Part shown: piece after piece, positions 39,730-48,598 of the stretch
Numbering within the stretch: the first letter of the stretch is position 1
Layout: each line of letters starts with the position of its first letter
Source: JAOUGY01 sp963785075
GTDB taxonomy: Bacteria; Actinomycetota; Acidimicrobiia; Spongiisociales; ZC4RG35
Assembly (NCBI GenBank): GCA_963785075.1
Contig: CAWATW010000006.1
Location: 310,001-374,000, forward strand
Reading direction: 5' to 3'
Length of the DNA stretch: 64,000 nucleotides
Notes under the pieces: generated by a model
Databases searched by the model: none
What the model was told of the DNA's origin: nothing
The model's input: only the letters and a program-made list of their open reading frames with translations
Made by a program: the position numbers and the translations under genes

Positions 39730-41049
39730 TTGACAGCCATGGACATCGCGCCCGCAGCCGGGAAGCTCGGCATCCTCACCCCTGGCATGGGTGCCGTCGC
39801 GACGACCTTCTTCGCGGGTGTCCTCGCAGCCAGGAACGGCTTGGCCGAGCCGGTCGGGTCTGTGAGCCAGATGGGACACATCCGATTGGGCAAGCGAACC
39901 GATGACCGCAACCCTCTCATCAAGGACTTCGTACCGATCGCGGACCTCGACCAGATCGTTTTCGGTGGTTGGGATCCGTTCTCGGAAGATGCCTACTCCG
40001 CCGCGATGCGAGCCGGTGTCCTCCGTCCGGAACACCTCGAGGCCGTCGGCGACGAGCTGAGAACCATCACACCGATGAGCGCAATCTTCTCGCCGAGGTG
40101 GGTGAGCCGGCTCGAGAACACCGACAACGTCGCCACCGCCCCCAACCACATGGAGGCCGTGGAGAAGCTCGTAGAGGACATCGAGACGTTCCGTGCCACC
40201 AACGGCTGTGACCGTCTCGTGATGGTGTGGTGTGGGTCGACCGAGGCATTCCACGAGCCGACGGAGGTCCACAGCTCGCTCGCAGCCTTCGAGCAGGGCC
40301 TCAGGGACGATGATCCTTCGATCGCACCGAGCCAGCTGTATGCATACGCGGCCCTCACCAGCAGGGTCCCGTTCGCCAATGGTGCACCCAACTTCACAGT
40401 GGATCTGCCGGCCATCCTGGAATTGGCCGACCGGGAAGGCGTGCCCATTGCCGGCAAGGACTTCAAGACGGGTCAGACCCTGATGAAGACCATCGTCGCC
40501 CCAGGGCTCAAAGCCCGAATGCTCGGGATCCGTGGATGGTATTCCACGAACATCCTGGGCAACCGTGACGGCGAAGTCCTCGACGATCCCGAGAACTTCC
40601 GCTCGAAGGAAGTCTCCAAGCTCGGTGTGTTGGAACAGATCCTCCAGCCTGAGTTGTATCCGGACCTCTACGAAGACCTCTACCACATGGTCCGCATCAA
40701 CTACTACCCGCCTCGCGGGGACGACAAGGAGGGGTGGGACAACATCGACATCTTCGGATGGCTCGGCTACCCGATGCAGATCAAGATCGACTTCCTGTGC
40801 AAGGACTCGATCCTCGCGGCGCCGCTCGTGCTCGACCTCGCACTCTTCATGGACCTGGCTGCGCGAGCCGGCAAGAAGGGTGTCCAGGAATGGCTGTCGT
40901 TCTATTTCAAGAGCCCGCAGACGGCCCCGGGCCTGTACCCCGAGAACGACATCTTCATCCAGCTCAAGAAGCTGAAGAACACTCTGCGCCATTGGATGGG
41001 CGAGGAGTTGATCACACACCTGGGTAGCGAGTACTACGAGGAGCTCTGA
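39730..41049 (+). CDS. ino1: Inositol-3-phosphate synthase
   Basis: A 439-aa NAD-dependent isomerase making inositol-1-phosphate from glucose-6-phosphate, the source of inositol for phosphatidylinositol and mycothiol-type metabolites. Visible: GILTPGMGAVATTFFAG (NAD loop), FGGWDPFSEDAY, NGAPNFTVDLP, AGKDFKTGQTLMKT (active-site lysines), STNILGNRDGEVL and HMVRINYYPPRGDDKEGWDN. It resembles the longer bacterial/eukaryotic-like form. The TTG at 39730 is preferred since AGGAG lies five bases before it; an ATG at 39739 is possible. ArfB follows after three bases. Confidence 0.93.
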   Translation: MTAMDIAPAAGKLGILTPGMGAVATTFFAGVLAARNGLAEPVGSVSQMGHIRLGKRTDDRNPLIKDFVPIADLDQIVFGGWDPFSEDAYSAAMRAGVLRPEHLEAVGDELRTITPMSAIFSPRWVSRLENTDNVATAPNHMEAVEKLVEDIETFRATNGCDRLVMVWCGSTEAFHEPTEVHSSLAAFEQGLRDDDPSIAPSQLYAYAALTSRVPFANGAPNFTVDLPAILELADREGVPIAGKDFKTGQTLMKTIVAPGLKARMLGIRGWYSTNILGNRDGEVLDDPENFRSKEVSKLGVLEQILQPELYPDLYEDLYHMVRINYYPPRGDDKEGWDNIDIFGWLGYPMQIKIDFLCKDSILAAPLVLDLALFMDLAARAGKKGVQEWLSFYFKSPQTAPGLYPENDIFIQLKKLKNTLRHWMGEELITHLGSEYYEEL

Positions 41050-41052
41050 CCG

Positions 41053-41484
41053 ATGGCCGACCTCGATGACGACCTCGAGGTCGGCCGATACCGGATCCCC
41101 GCCGTCGAGCTCGAATGGTCGTTCGGGACATCGGGGGGACCTGGCGGCCAGCATGCCAATCGATCGAACACGCGAGCCGAGCTCCGCTACGACCTGGCCC
41201 GGTCGGAAGTGTTCCCGGAGGCCACGCGCGAATGGATGATTCGGCGCCTCGGCAATCGTGTGTCCGACGGAACGGTCATCGTGACAGCCGACGAGTCGCG
41301 TTCGCAGTGGCGAAACCGATCCATCGCCCGGAAACGCCTGGCGGAGCATCTCGAAGACGCAATGCGCAGACCCACGCCACGAAAGAAAACCAGACCCACC
41401 CGAGCTTCCCAACGACGAAGACTCGAGGAGAAGCGAGCTCGTTCCGACAAGAAGCGCATGCGCCGACGGCCCGACGACGAGTAG
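41053..41484 (+). CDS. arfB: ArfB-type peptidyl-tRNA hydrolase (ribosome rescue)
   Basis: A 143-aa release-factor-like protein that enters stalled ribosomes and cuts peptidyl-tRNA. The catalytic GGPGGQ is residues 28-33, in the context EWSFGTSGGPGGQHANRSNT. The C-terminal basic tail (RKKTRPTRASQRRRLEEKRA onward) is the part that fits the empty mRNA channel. There is no codon-recognition domain. It follows ino1 by three bases and is probably expressed with it. Confidence 0.92.
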   Translation: MADLDDDLEVGRYRIPAVELEWSFGTSGGPGGQHANRSNTRAELRYDLARSEVFPEATREWMIRRLGNRVSDGTVIVTADESRSQWRNRSIARKRLAEHLEDAMRRPTPRKKTRPTRASQRRRLEEKRARSDKKRMRRRPDDE

Positions 41485-41524
41485 CTCGGTCGCCGAAGGC
41501 GAACCGTCCGGCTTCGAGTGGCGG

Positions 41525-42868
41525 TCAGATCATGCGAGCGGCAGCCCGGCGGTCGATCTTTCCGATCGAGATCCGCGGGAGCTCCGCGACCTGGACCCAC
41601 CGTCGCGGGATCTTGTAGCCCGCCAGCCGGTAACGGGCGTGACGCTCGAGTTCGCCCGGAGCAGCTGTTCCTTCGTACACCGCCACTGCCGTGGCACCCC
41701 AGACCGGGTCCGGCTCGCCGATGACCACGACACCGCTCACCGATGGATGCTCGCCGATCACGGCCTCGACCTCGGATGGATGGATGTTCTCACCTCCCGA
41801 AACGATCACGTCGTCGGAGCGTCCGAGGACGTCGACGGAGCCGTCATCGTGCACGACACCGAGGTCCCCGGTCTTGAACCAGGCGTCCGAGGCACGCTCG
41901 GGCTCACCGATGTAACCGGGGCTGACCATGCGCCCGCGCACTTCGATACGGTCGGCCACGGTTCGTATCTCGGCTCCCGGGATCGCCACCACCTTGCCAT
42001 CGGAGAGCCGCGCCGTCGCCACCTGGCTGGCTGTTTCGGTCAATCCGTAGGTGGGGAGGGCCGGAAGGCCGGCGGTACGCGCTCGCTCGACGAGGTCGAA
42101 AGGGACCGGCCCGCCACCCACGAGCACGGCTCTGACCCCTGCGTACCGTCCGGGATGGACCTCGAGGACCCGGGCCAGGGTCACGGTCACCATGGATCCG
42201 AGAGTGGCATCACCGGCACGGAGCAACGCGGCGGCTCTGGTTGCGTCGAAGTGCGGCTCGAGCAGCACCGTCGTCGACTCCCGCACCGATCGGATCAGGA
42301 TCGAGGCGCCACCCACGTGGAAGATCGGGATGTCGCACAGCCACCGTTCTTCGGGTTCATGACCGAGGTGAGCTGAGCTTCCTGCCGCCGATGCCTCCAG
42401 ATTGCCGAACGTGAGCCGTACTCCCTTTGGCCGTCCGGTGGATCCCGAGGTGAACACGATCCAGGCCACACGCGTCGGATCTACCTCTCCACGCGTCGTG
42501 ACAGCCGGCCCTCCATGGGTCTCGACGTCCACCCTGGGAACACCCACCTCGGGAGCATCGTGACCCACGACCAGGTGGGCGCCCGCTTCAGACAACTGCG
42601 AGGCCGCTTCAAAGGGAGTGAGGCGGGTGTTCACGAGTTGGACCGCCGCCCCGGCACGCCATATGGCGAACATCGACACGACCGATTGGAGGTCGTTTGT
42701 CGCCCAGAGACCGACAACGGACTCGGGCGACACTCCACGGGAACGCAGCCGGGCGGCGGTGGCGGCTGCCCGCGTCGCCACCTCGTCGAAGGTGTGCACG
42801 CCGGCCTCATCGACGATGAAGGGATGCTCAGGTCGATTGGAAGCGGCGGTTGCGAGCCAATCACGCAC
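41525..42868 (-). CDS. menE: MenE-like o-succinylbenzoate-CoA ligase
   Basis: A 447-aa ANL-superfamily adenylating enzyme. Core motifs: IVFTSGSTGRPKGVRLTFGN (P-loop), LPTYGLTETASQ, WFKTGDLGVVHDDG and the catalytic lysine in ISIGKIDRRAA. It would activate o-succinylbenzoate for menaquinone synthesis. The MenE reading is supported by divergent menB next door and menA 2.6 kb on. GTG at 42868 gives the family N-terminus (VRDWLATAASNRPEHPFIVD). Confidence 0.85.
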   Translation of the reverse strand: MRDWLATAASNRPEHPFIVDEAGVHTFDEVATRAAATAARLRSRGVSPESVVGLWATNDLQSVVSMFAIWRAGAAVQLVNTRLTPFEAASQLSEAGAHLVVGHDAPEVGVPRVDVETHGGPAVTTRGEVDPTRVAWIVFTSGSTGRPKGVRLTFGNLEASAAGSSAHLGHEPEERWLCDIPIFHVGGASILIRSVRESTTVLLEPHFDATRAAALLRAGDATLGSMVTVTLARVLEVHPGRYAGVRAVLVGGGPVPFDLVERARTAGLPALPTYGLTETASQVATARLSDGKVVAIPGAEIRTVADRIEVRGRMVSPGYIGEPERASDAWFKTGDLGVVHDDGSVDVLGRSDDVIVSGGENIHPSEVEAVIGEHPSVSGVVVIGEPDPVWGATAVAVYEGTAAPGELERHARYRLAGYKIPRRWVQVAELPRISIGKIDRRAAARMI

Positions 42869-42976
42869 GCGACGAAGGTAGCGCCGAGATACGACCAGAG
42901 CCACCGATGCCGATGTCGTTCGGTGGGCTGTGGTCCGCCAAAATGGCGGTCCTTAACCCTGGGTTCGGTGTTGAGG

Positions 42977-42982
42977 TACCGT
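42977..42982 (+). promoter_or_regulatory. -10 element TACCGT of a probable leaderless promoter
   Basis: TACCGT ends six bases before the menB ATG at 42989. Confidence 0.45.
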
Positions 42983-42988
42983 CCGGGG

Positions 42989-43888
42989 ATGGTCTCCGAA
43001 CTGTTCGATCCCGAGGCATGGGACATCGTTCCTGGCTTCGACTTCAGCGATATCACCTACCACCGCGCCAGGCAGGTCGGCTGTGTCCGGATCGCCTTCG
43101 CCCGGCCCGAGGTGCGGAACGCCTTCCGTCCCCACACCGTCGACGAGCTCTTCACGGCCTTGGAGCACGCTCGACGCTGGTCAGACGTCGGAGCCGTGAT
43201 CCTCACAGGGAATGGGCCTTCTCCCAAGGACGGAGGCTGGGCGTTCTGCTCGGGTGGCGATCAGCGGATCCGAGGACGCGACGGATACAAGTACTCCGAG
43301 GACGAGTCCGCCGCAGGAATCGACCCGGCTCGGCTGGGCAGACTCCACATTCTCGAAGTGCAAAGGCTGATCCGCTTCATGCCAAAGGTGGTGATGGCCG
43401 TGGTGCCGGGCTGGGCCGTTGGTGGCGGACACTCGCTGCACGTCGTGTGCGATCTGACGCTGGCCTCTGAGGAGCACGCCATCTTCAAGCAGACCGACGC
43501 CGACGTAGCCTCCTATGACGCCGGATACGGGTCGGCATATCTGGCCAAGATGGTCGGACAGAAGCGAGCGAGGGAGATCTTCTTTCTCGGCCGGAGCTAC
43601 TCGGCCCGAGAGGCCCACGACATGGGGATGGTCAACGCCGTCGTCCCCCACGCCGACCTCGAGAGGGAAGCGTTGCGATGGGCCAAGGAAATCACCGCCA
43701 AGTCCCCGACTGCTCAACGCATGCTCAAGTTTGCGTTCAACCTCGTGGACGACGGCCTGGTCGGTCAGCAGATCTTCGCTGGCGAGGCGACCCGACTTGG
43801 ATACATGACCGACGAGGCGCAGGAAGGTCGCGACGCCTTTCTCGAAAAGAGGGATCCAGACTTCGGCAGGTTCCCCTGGTGGTACTGA
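42989..43888 (+). CDS. menB: 1,4-dihydroxy-2-naphthoyl-CoA synthase
   Basis: A 299-aa crotonase-fold enzyme that closes the second ring in menaquinone synthesis. Signatures: ITYHRARQVGCVRIAFARPEV, the oxyanion region WAFCSGGDQRIRGRDGYKY, VVPGWAVGGGHSLHVVCDLT and FKQTDADVASYDAGYGSAYL with the conserved active-site Asp/Tyr, ending in the typical FGRFPWWY. The length of about 300 is normal for actinobacterial MenB. It is divergent from menE and leaderless by the -10 position. Confidence 0.96.
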   Translation: MVSELFDPEAWDIVPGFDFSDITYHRARQVGCVRIAFARPEVRNAFRPHTVDELFTALEHARRWSDVGAVILTGNGPSPKDGGWAFCSGGDQRIRGRDGYKYSEDESAAGIDPARLGRLHILEVQRLIRFMPKVVMAVVPGWAVGGGHSLHVVCDLTLASEEHAIFKQTDADVASYDAGYGSAYLAKMVGQKRAREIFFLGRSYSAREAHDMGMVNAVVPHADLEREALRWAKEITAKSPTAQRMLKFAFNLVDDGLVGQQIFAGEATRLGYMTDEAQEGRDAFLEKRDPDFGRFPWWY

Positions 43889-43913
43889 GCGCCGTCCGGA
43901 TGCTCGCCGACCG

Positions 43914-44588
43914 TCACGCGACGAGGAATCTCCCGAGAGCCACGGTGCCGAGCGCAGTGAGCACCGACAAATAGGAGAGGCCGGTGGCGGCCATCACCCC
44001 CTCATAGCCCGTCTCCTTCAGCGAGAACCAGACGCCGAGCATCATGAGCACGCTGACGAGGGCCAGCACCACGAAGGCCCATCCCACGGCCCCAGCGCCG
44101 GCGCCGGCGAGCCCGCCCATCGCGATCACGACGCCTGCGTCGAGCACCAAGCCTGCGATTCCGCTGGCGTCGAGCCGACGGAGCGCCCATCGGGGCAGCC
44201 TCGGATCGACCAGATACCAGTGCCCCAGGAGCATCTCGGCGGAGGTGCCGCCCAGTGCCAGCGCACCCGACACGGCCAGGAGACCGTCCGAGGGCGATTG
44301 GGCGATGGCGTGGCCGAGGAAGCCGAGTCCGGCCACGCCGAACGCGACTGCGGCGACAGACCCGCGTCGCGCCATCAGGATTGCGGCGACCGCTCCAGCT
44401 GTCCCCACCGCCGCCAGCGGACCGGCAGTGGCAGCGGCCGCACCCGCGATCAGCACCGCGCCACCGGCTGTCCAGAGATAGCCGGCTCCAACCACCCGCC
44501 ACCACGCAACGAATGAAGTCGCAGCTGCGATGCCACCTGCCCACATGGCGAGAAGCGTGGTCGGGCTCATCGAGAGGTCGAACGGCAT
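43914..44588 (-). CDS. Multi-pass membrane protein of unknown function
   Basis: A 224-aa protein with about seven hydrophobic segments. The only distinctive motif is GHWYLVDPRLPRWALRRLD on a cytoplasmic or periplasmic loop (about residues 121-140). I recognise no family. It lies between menB (convergent) and a CPBP-like membrane gene (divergent), so a link with quinone metabolism or respiration is possible but unsupported. Confidence 0.75.
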   Translation of the reverse strand: MPFDLSMSPTTLLAMWAGGIAAATSFVAWWRVVGAGYLWTAGGAVLIAGAAAATAGPLAAVGTAGAVAAILMARRGSVAAVAFGVAGLGFLGHAIAQSPSDGLLAVSGALALGGTSAEMLLGHWYLVDPRLPRWALRRLDASGIAGLVLDAGVVIAMGGLAGAGAGAVGWAFVVLALVSVLMMLGVWFSLKETGYEGVMAATGLSYLSVLTALGTVALGRFLVA

Positions 44589-44650
44589 CTACGCCGGGAG
44601 GTTAGAGTCTCGAACCGGCCCCGGAATCGCCCGGCGATGGGGCGATTCAC

Positions 44651-45433
44651 ATGGTGCTCGACGAACCACACCAAGAAAAGACGGTCGATGTTGCCGCCCG
44701 TGTCGGAGCGTTCGTCCTGCTCACCGGCGGGCTCACGATGGTGTTTCTGGCTGCTGCCACCCTGGCTTCGAACGAACTACTCGCTCTCCCGGCCATGGTG
44801 GCCCCCGGGGTCGTGGGCCTGGGGCTTGCGATTCAGCATCGACTCGACCTCGCCGAGGTCATCGGACTGAGGTTCCGCGTCGGGGTCGCCGTGCTTGCGC
44901 TTGTCACCGGACCGTTCATCGTCGTTCTTGCGATGGTGCTGACAGGGACCGCCAGAACCCTGACGTCGCCGATGGGACTCTCGTTCTGGCTGGCCCTGGG
45001 TGGGGTTGTGGTTGCCGAGTTGGGCTGGTGGGGGTACCTGTATCCCGCCATCCGAATGGCCTGGCCGCCGCTGCAGTCGAGTATGGCGGTGGGACTGATA
45101 TGGGCGGGATGGCACGGGTTGCTGGCGTGGGCAGGCGCAAACCCCCTCGAAGGGGCTACCCCGGTGCTGCTGGTGCCGTGGGCGCTGGCGGTCGCACTCG
45201 TGGCGAGCGCACTCTTGGAGTTCCGCCCGTCCTCTGTGATCCCGGTGTCGGCTTTTCAACTGGGGTTGGCGGCGGCCGCCGCGGCGCTCACGATCACACC
45301 CCTGTCGGGGCGCGGTCCCGCCGCAATGCGCACCGCCATCGGACTCCTGGTGGCTGCGGGACTCGTGGCAATGGTCATGGCCCGTCGTGAGGCGGTCAAG
45401 AGAGCGCGACACTCGGACCGTCCGATTCCCTAG
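44651..45433 (+). CDS. CPBP-like membrane protein with altered active site
   Basis: A 260-aa, eight-span membrane protein resembling CPBP (CAAX protease and bacteriocin-processing) enzymes. The first family motif, normally EExxxRG, reads VAELGWWGYLYPAI: one of the two glutamates and the arginine are changed. The second motif, GLIWAGWHGLLAW, keeps its histidine. The protein may therefore be inactive or altered. It precedes menA by ten bases on the same strand. Confidence 0.75.
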   Translation: MVLDEPHQEKTVDVAARVGAFVLLTGGLTMVFLAAATLASNELLALPAMVAPGVVGLGLAIQHRLDLAEVIGLRFRVGVAVLALVTGPFIVVLAMVLTGTARTLTSPMGLSFWLALGGVVVAELGWWGYLYPAIRMAWPPLQSSMAVGLIWAGWHGLLAWAGANPLEGATPVLLVPWALAVALVASALLEFRPSSVIPVSAFQLGLAAAAAALTITPLSGRGPAAMRTAIGLLVAAGLVAMVMARREAVKRARHSDRPIP

Positions 45434-45436
45434 CCT
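45431..45436 (+). promoter_or_regulatory. -10 element TAGCCT of a probable leaderless promoter
   Basis: TAGCCT overlaps the stop of the CPBP-like gene and ends seven bases before the menA ATG at 45444. Confidence 0.4.
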
Positions 45437-45443
45437 GAACGCC

Positions 45444-46328
45444 ATGGAGATCTCGCCCGGCAGAGCTTGGCTGATCGCTGCTCGACCGCGCACACTTCCC
45501 GCAGCGATCGCGCCTGTTCTCGTCGGCAGTGGACTCGCCGCCGGCGACGGAGCCTTTCGACTCGGCGCCGGCACGGCCGCTCTGGTCGGAGCACTCGCCA
45601 TCCAGGTTGCGGCCAATTTCGCCAACGACGCATCGGACGCCAAGCGCGGTGCCGACGACGAGAGGGTGGGACCGCCCAGAATGGTCACGGCGGGGGTCAT
45701 CGGGCCTGTGCAGATGTGGCTCGCCGCCTGGGTCGCCATCGCGGTCGCAGCCGCGGCCGGTGTCTACCTGATCGCCATCGCGGGCTGGGTGGTCGCCGTG
45801 ATCGGCGTGGCGTCGGTCGCTGCCATGCTCACATACGTCGGTGGGCCGATCCCCTATGGATATCGCGCCCTGGGAGAAGCGGCAGTGTTCGTGTTCTTCG
45901 GGTTGGTGGCAACCGTGGGAACCCGGTATGTCCATGATCGGACCGCTCCTGCCGACGCCTGGTGGTTCGGGGTGGTGATGGGATTGCTGGCGGCGGCGAT
46001 TCTCGTCGCCAACAATCTGCGTGACATCGAGACCGACACCCGAGCCGGCAAGCGGACGCTGGCGGTGGTGATTGGACGTGACCGTACCCGGACGCTCTAC
46101 GTCGGGGCGGTCCTCGGCTCCTTCCTGTTGATCGCACTGGGTCCGGTCATCGGCATCACCGCACCGATCACAGCGATCGCCGCGCTGTGGGCCGGGCTGT
46201 CGATTCCCCTGGTTGCCACCGCTCGAGCGACCGAGGATCCGGTGCAGCTCATCGGTCTGCTCGCGGGGACTGCCCGGCTTCAGCTCGCCGTTGCCGTCAG
46301 TCTCGCCGTCACCGCCGCACTCTCGTAG
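45444..46328 (+). CDS. menA: 1,4-dihydroxy-2-naphthoate polyprenyltransferase
   Basis: A 294-aa UbiA-family membrane enzyme adding the polyprenyl tail in menaquinone synthesis. It begins AWLIAARPRTLPAAIAPVL, as MenA does. The first Asp-rich motif is ANFANDASDAKRGADDE and the second NNLRDIETDTRAGKRTLAV, which bind Mg-diphosphate. Nine hydrophobic segments. The end overlaps the convergent hydrolase by 20 bases. Confidence 0.94.
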   Translation: MEISPGRAWLIAARPRTLPAAIAPVLVGSGLAAGDGAFRLGAGTAALVGALAIQVAANFANDASDAKRGADDERVGPPRMVTAGVIGPVQMWLAAWVAIAVAAAAGVYLIAIAGWVVAVIGVASVAAMLTYVGGPIPYGYRALGEAAVFVFFGLVATVGTRYVHDRTAPADAWWFGVVMGLLAAAILVANNLRDIETDTRAGKRTLAVVIGRDRTRTLYVGAVLGSFLLIALGPVIGITAPITAIAALWAGLSIPLVATARATEDPVQLIGLLAGTARLQLAVAVSLAVTAALS

Positions 46329-47184
46329 GTTCCACCGACGCCACAGGGCGCGCCGCGACGAGACGATCGATCAGGCGATCGACCTGGCGCGCGACGAGCA
46401 CCGGATGCTCCATCGGAATGAAGTGGTCTCCCCCGGCCACGACCACCAGGTCTCCATCCACCATCGACCGAGCGATGGTGGCGGCCCAATTCACGTCGTA
46501 GGTGTCCGACGCGTCACCCACCATCACGGTTGTCGGAGCGGCAGCGGCGTTCAACAGCCGCGAGGCGCCGTGCCCATGGGCGGTGTCGTAGACCTCAGCC
46601 TCGAAATCGGGGTCGCAGGACAACGACACGCCATCGTGGCGGTCGACCAGGCCGTCCTGGAGGTAGCCGGCGAGCGCGTCGGCATGCCAGCGCGAGAACG
46701 GCGCTTTGCGTTCGAAGTTCCGGGCCGCCCGATCGCGACTCTCGAAACGACTTCGACGTTTTCGAACGACGTCGGCGAGCGGATACGAAGTCCGACGAAC
46801 GGGATCGCCGACCAGAATCGGTTCGGCCAACACCAGTCCATCGAACGATCCTGGCCGGGTGATCTCGGCCATGACGAGGGCGGCGCCGCCCATCGAGTGA
46901 CCCACACCGACATGGATGTCACCGTGGGACGCAAACGCAGACCGGATCTCGATGACGTCGCCGGCCATCGTCCACCACGAAACGGGCAAGGCAGAGCGCT
47001 GTGATCGTCCGTGGCCGCGGAAGTCCCACATCACCAGGCGAGCGACTTTCGGGACCAGGAGGTCGACCACCGGCCGCCAGCAGGCACCACAGAAGCCCGT
47101 GGCGTGCGACAACCACACGTCCACTCCGGATCCATCCCCTTCGACCACGGTGACGGCGATCTCGGCGCCATCGAAGGACTTCAC
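46309..47184 (-). CDS. Alpha/beta hydrolase, possibly MenH-like
   Basis: A 291-aa alpha/beta hydrolase: SHATGFCGACWRPVV (oxyanion region), WDFRGHGRSQRS, the nucleophile elbow VGHSMGGAAL, an acid strand MVGDASDTYDV and the histidine in GGDHFIPMEHP. The triad looks complete. The location beside menA makes a MenH (SHCHC synthase) role possible, but the sequence does not discriminate it from other small hydrolases. Starts one base after the DUF3105 stop, so co-transcribed with it. Confidence 0.82.
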   Translation of the reverse strand: MKSFDGAEIAVTVVEGDGSGVDVWLSHATGFCGACWRPVVDLLVPKVARLVMWDFRGHGRSQRSALPVSWWTMAGDVIEIRSAFASHGDIHVGVGHSMGGAALVMAEITRPGSFDGLVLAEPILVGDPVRRTSYPLADVVRKRRSRFESRDRAARNFERKAPFSRWHADALAGYLQDGLVDRHDGVSLSCDPDFEAEVYDTAHGHGASRLLNAAAAPTTVMVGDASDTYDVNWAATIARSMVDGDLVVVAGGDHFIPMEHPVLVARQVDRLIDRLVAARPVASVEPTRVRR

Positions 47185-47185
47185 G

Positions 47186-47752
47186 TCAATTCGACGTCAC
47201 GTGATGATCGACGCCCTCGTACAGGTCGACGAAGGTCTCGAGGTCGGACCGCACGTCGTTGGTGATCTCGTCGAAGTAGTACACCTTGGTCCAGGCGACC
47301 GCGGCAGCTCGGAACGTGTTCCCATCGTGCTGGATGCCCGAATACGGAGTCATCAACCGGCGAGAACCGGCATCGACGATTTCGGTCAACCCGGCCACGA
47401 GATCATCGCATCCGTCGGGACAGTCGTAGGTGAAGACCACGCCGCCGTCTTCGAGGTTGTGTATGAAGAGCTCCTGTGGCACCGGCTCCTCGTGCGCTCC
47501 CCACTCGGCGAGGATTCCGAGATGCGGTCCTGACGACGGCGGAGAGGAGTTGTAGGGCGTGTGAGGCTGATCGGGTGCTGAGATGTGGAGGTTCCCGAGG
47601 CTCGGGAACGTGACGCCGGGTGGCTGGGGATCGAAGAACACGATCGCGGCGATCGCTGCGGCGACCACCGCAACAACAGCGAGCGGCTTCCACGGGATCT
47701 CCCGGGCTTGCTCGACGACCTCGGCCTTCTTGGGTGATGCGGGACGCGCCAT
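47186..47752 (-). CDS. DUF3105-family membrane-anchored protein
   Basis: A 188-aa protein with one membrane span at residues 22-40 and an exported domain of the DUF3105 type: PHTPYNSSPPSSGPHLGILA, then PQELFIHNLEDGGVVFTYDC and MTPYSGIQHDGNTFRAAAVA. The paired cysteines CPDGC may bond or bind metal. Function unknown. The operon continues into the alpha/beta hydrolase. Confidence 0.85.
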   Translation of the reverse strand: MARPASPKKAEVVEQAREIPWKPLAVVAVVAAAIAAIVFFDPQPPGVTFPSLGNLHISAPDQPHTPYNSSPPSSGPHLGILAEWGAHEEPVPQELFIHNLEDGGVVFTYDCPDGCDDLVAGLTEIVDAGSRRLMTPYSGIQHDGNTFRAAAVAWTKVYYFDEITNDVRSDLETFVDLYEGVDHHVTSN

Positions 47753-47812
47753 GATCCTCGGGGTGGTTGAGTCCGGCGAGGATAGTGCCTCGAGTCGATT
47801 ACCTACCGAGCC

Positions 47813-48490
47813 TCACGGTCCGCGACCGTCCGGCCATTCCTCTGGCGGGTATTCCTCACCTTGGTTTGCCGACAGACGGGCCATGTAGGCGGCGGCTTCG
47901 CTTCGTCGGTGCATGCCCATCTTGGCGAGCATGTTCGACACGTAGTTCTTCACGGTCTTCTCTGCCAGGAACATCGCCTCGGCGATCTGCCGGTTGGTCT
48001 GGCCTTCGGCGATGTGCTCGAGAATCGTGCGTTCCTGCGGAGAGAGCCGGGCAAGCACCGGGTCCTCCGGCTCATCACCTCGAAGTCGTCTGAACAACCG
48101 CTCGGTCATGTCGGGGTCGAGGAGCGATTCGCCGCGACCGACACGACGGATCGACTCGACCAGATCCTGGCCTTTGATTCGTTTGAGAACGTATCCGGCG
48201 GCGCCGGCGATGATGGCCGACATCAGGGCTTCCTCGTCGGCGAACGAGGTGAGAATCAGCACCTTCACCTCTGGGAACCTCTCGCGAATCTCACGGCAGA
48301 CCTCGACACCCGACCCATCGGGCAGCCGCACGTCGAGCACGACGATATCCGGATCGTCGAAACCCACCCTTCGCACGGCCTCGGCTGCGGTTGCTGCGGT
48401 GCCGACCACTTCGATGTCCTCGACGGCGTCGAGCATGGCTCGTAATCCTTCTCGGACCACTTCGTGGTCGTCCACCAACAGGACTCTCAT
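47813..48490 (-). CDS. NarL/DevR-type response regulator
   Basis: A 225-aa regulator of the LuxR-output class. Receiver: DDHE at 7-10, phospho-acceptor D53 in VVLDVRLPDGSG, and the switch region GYVLKRIKGQDLV. Output: LSPQERTILEHIAEGQTNRQ and the recognition helix AEKTVKNYVSNMLAKMGM, which is very close to mycobacterial DevR/DosR. It is divergent from a GAF-domain kinase gene. Its likely targets are the stress and anaerobic genes downstream of that kinase, where DosR-box-like palindromes occur. Confidence 0.93.
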   Translation of the reverse strand: MRVLLVDDHEVVREGLRAMLDAVEDIEVVGTAATAAEAVRRVGFDDPDIVVLDVRLPDGSGVEVCREIRERFPEVKVLILTSFADEEALMSAIIAGAAGYVLKRIKGQDLVESIRRVGRGESLLDPDMTERLFRRLRGDEPEDPVLARLSPQERTILEHIAEGQTNRQIAEAMFLAEKTVKNYVSNMLAKMGMHRRSEAAAYMARLSANQGEEYPPEEWPDGRGP

Positions 48491-48502
48491 TCAATCACCT
48501 CT

Positions 48503-48531
48503 GGCGCAAGGGTAATTGGGCCAGGCGCAAG
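48503..48531. promoter_or_regulatory. Paired direct repeats GGCGCAAG in the divergent promoter region
   Basis: GGCGCAAG occurs at 48503-48510 and 48524-48531, exactly 21 bases apart (two helical turns), between the regulator and kinase genes. Confidence 0.4.
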
Positions 48532-48598
48532 TGGATACTCACCTGGGCGACAACGCGCTTTCGATGGCAGGACCGGACGCTATTACGATCAGAGTCCC

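Noticed and set aside
39655..41412. Minus-strand open frame opposite ino1 and arfB
   Set aside because: Antisense shadow; both sense genes have conserved motifs.
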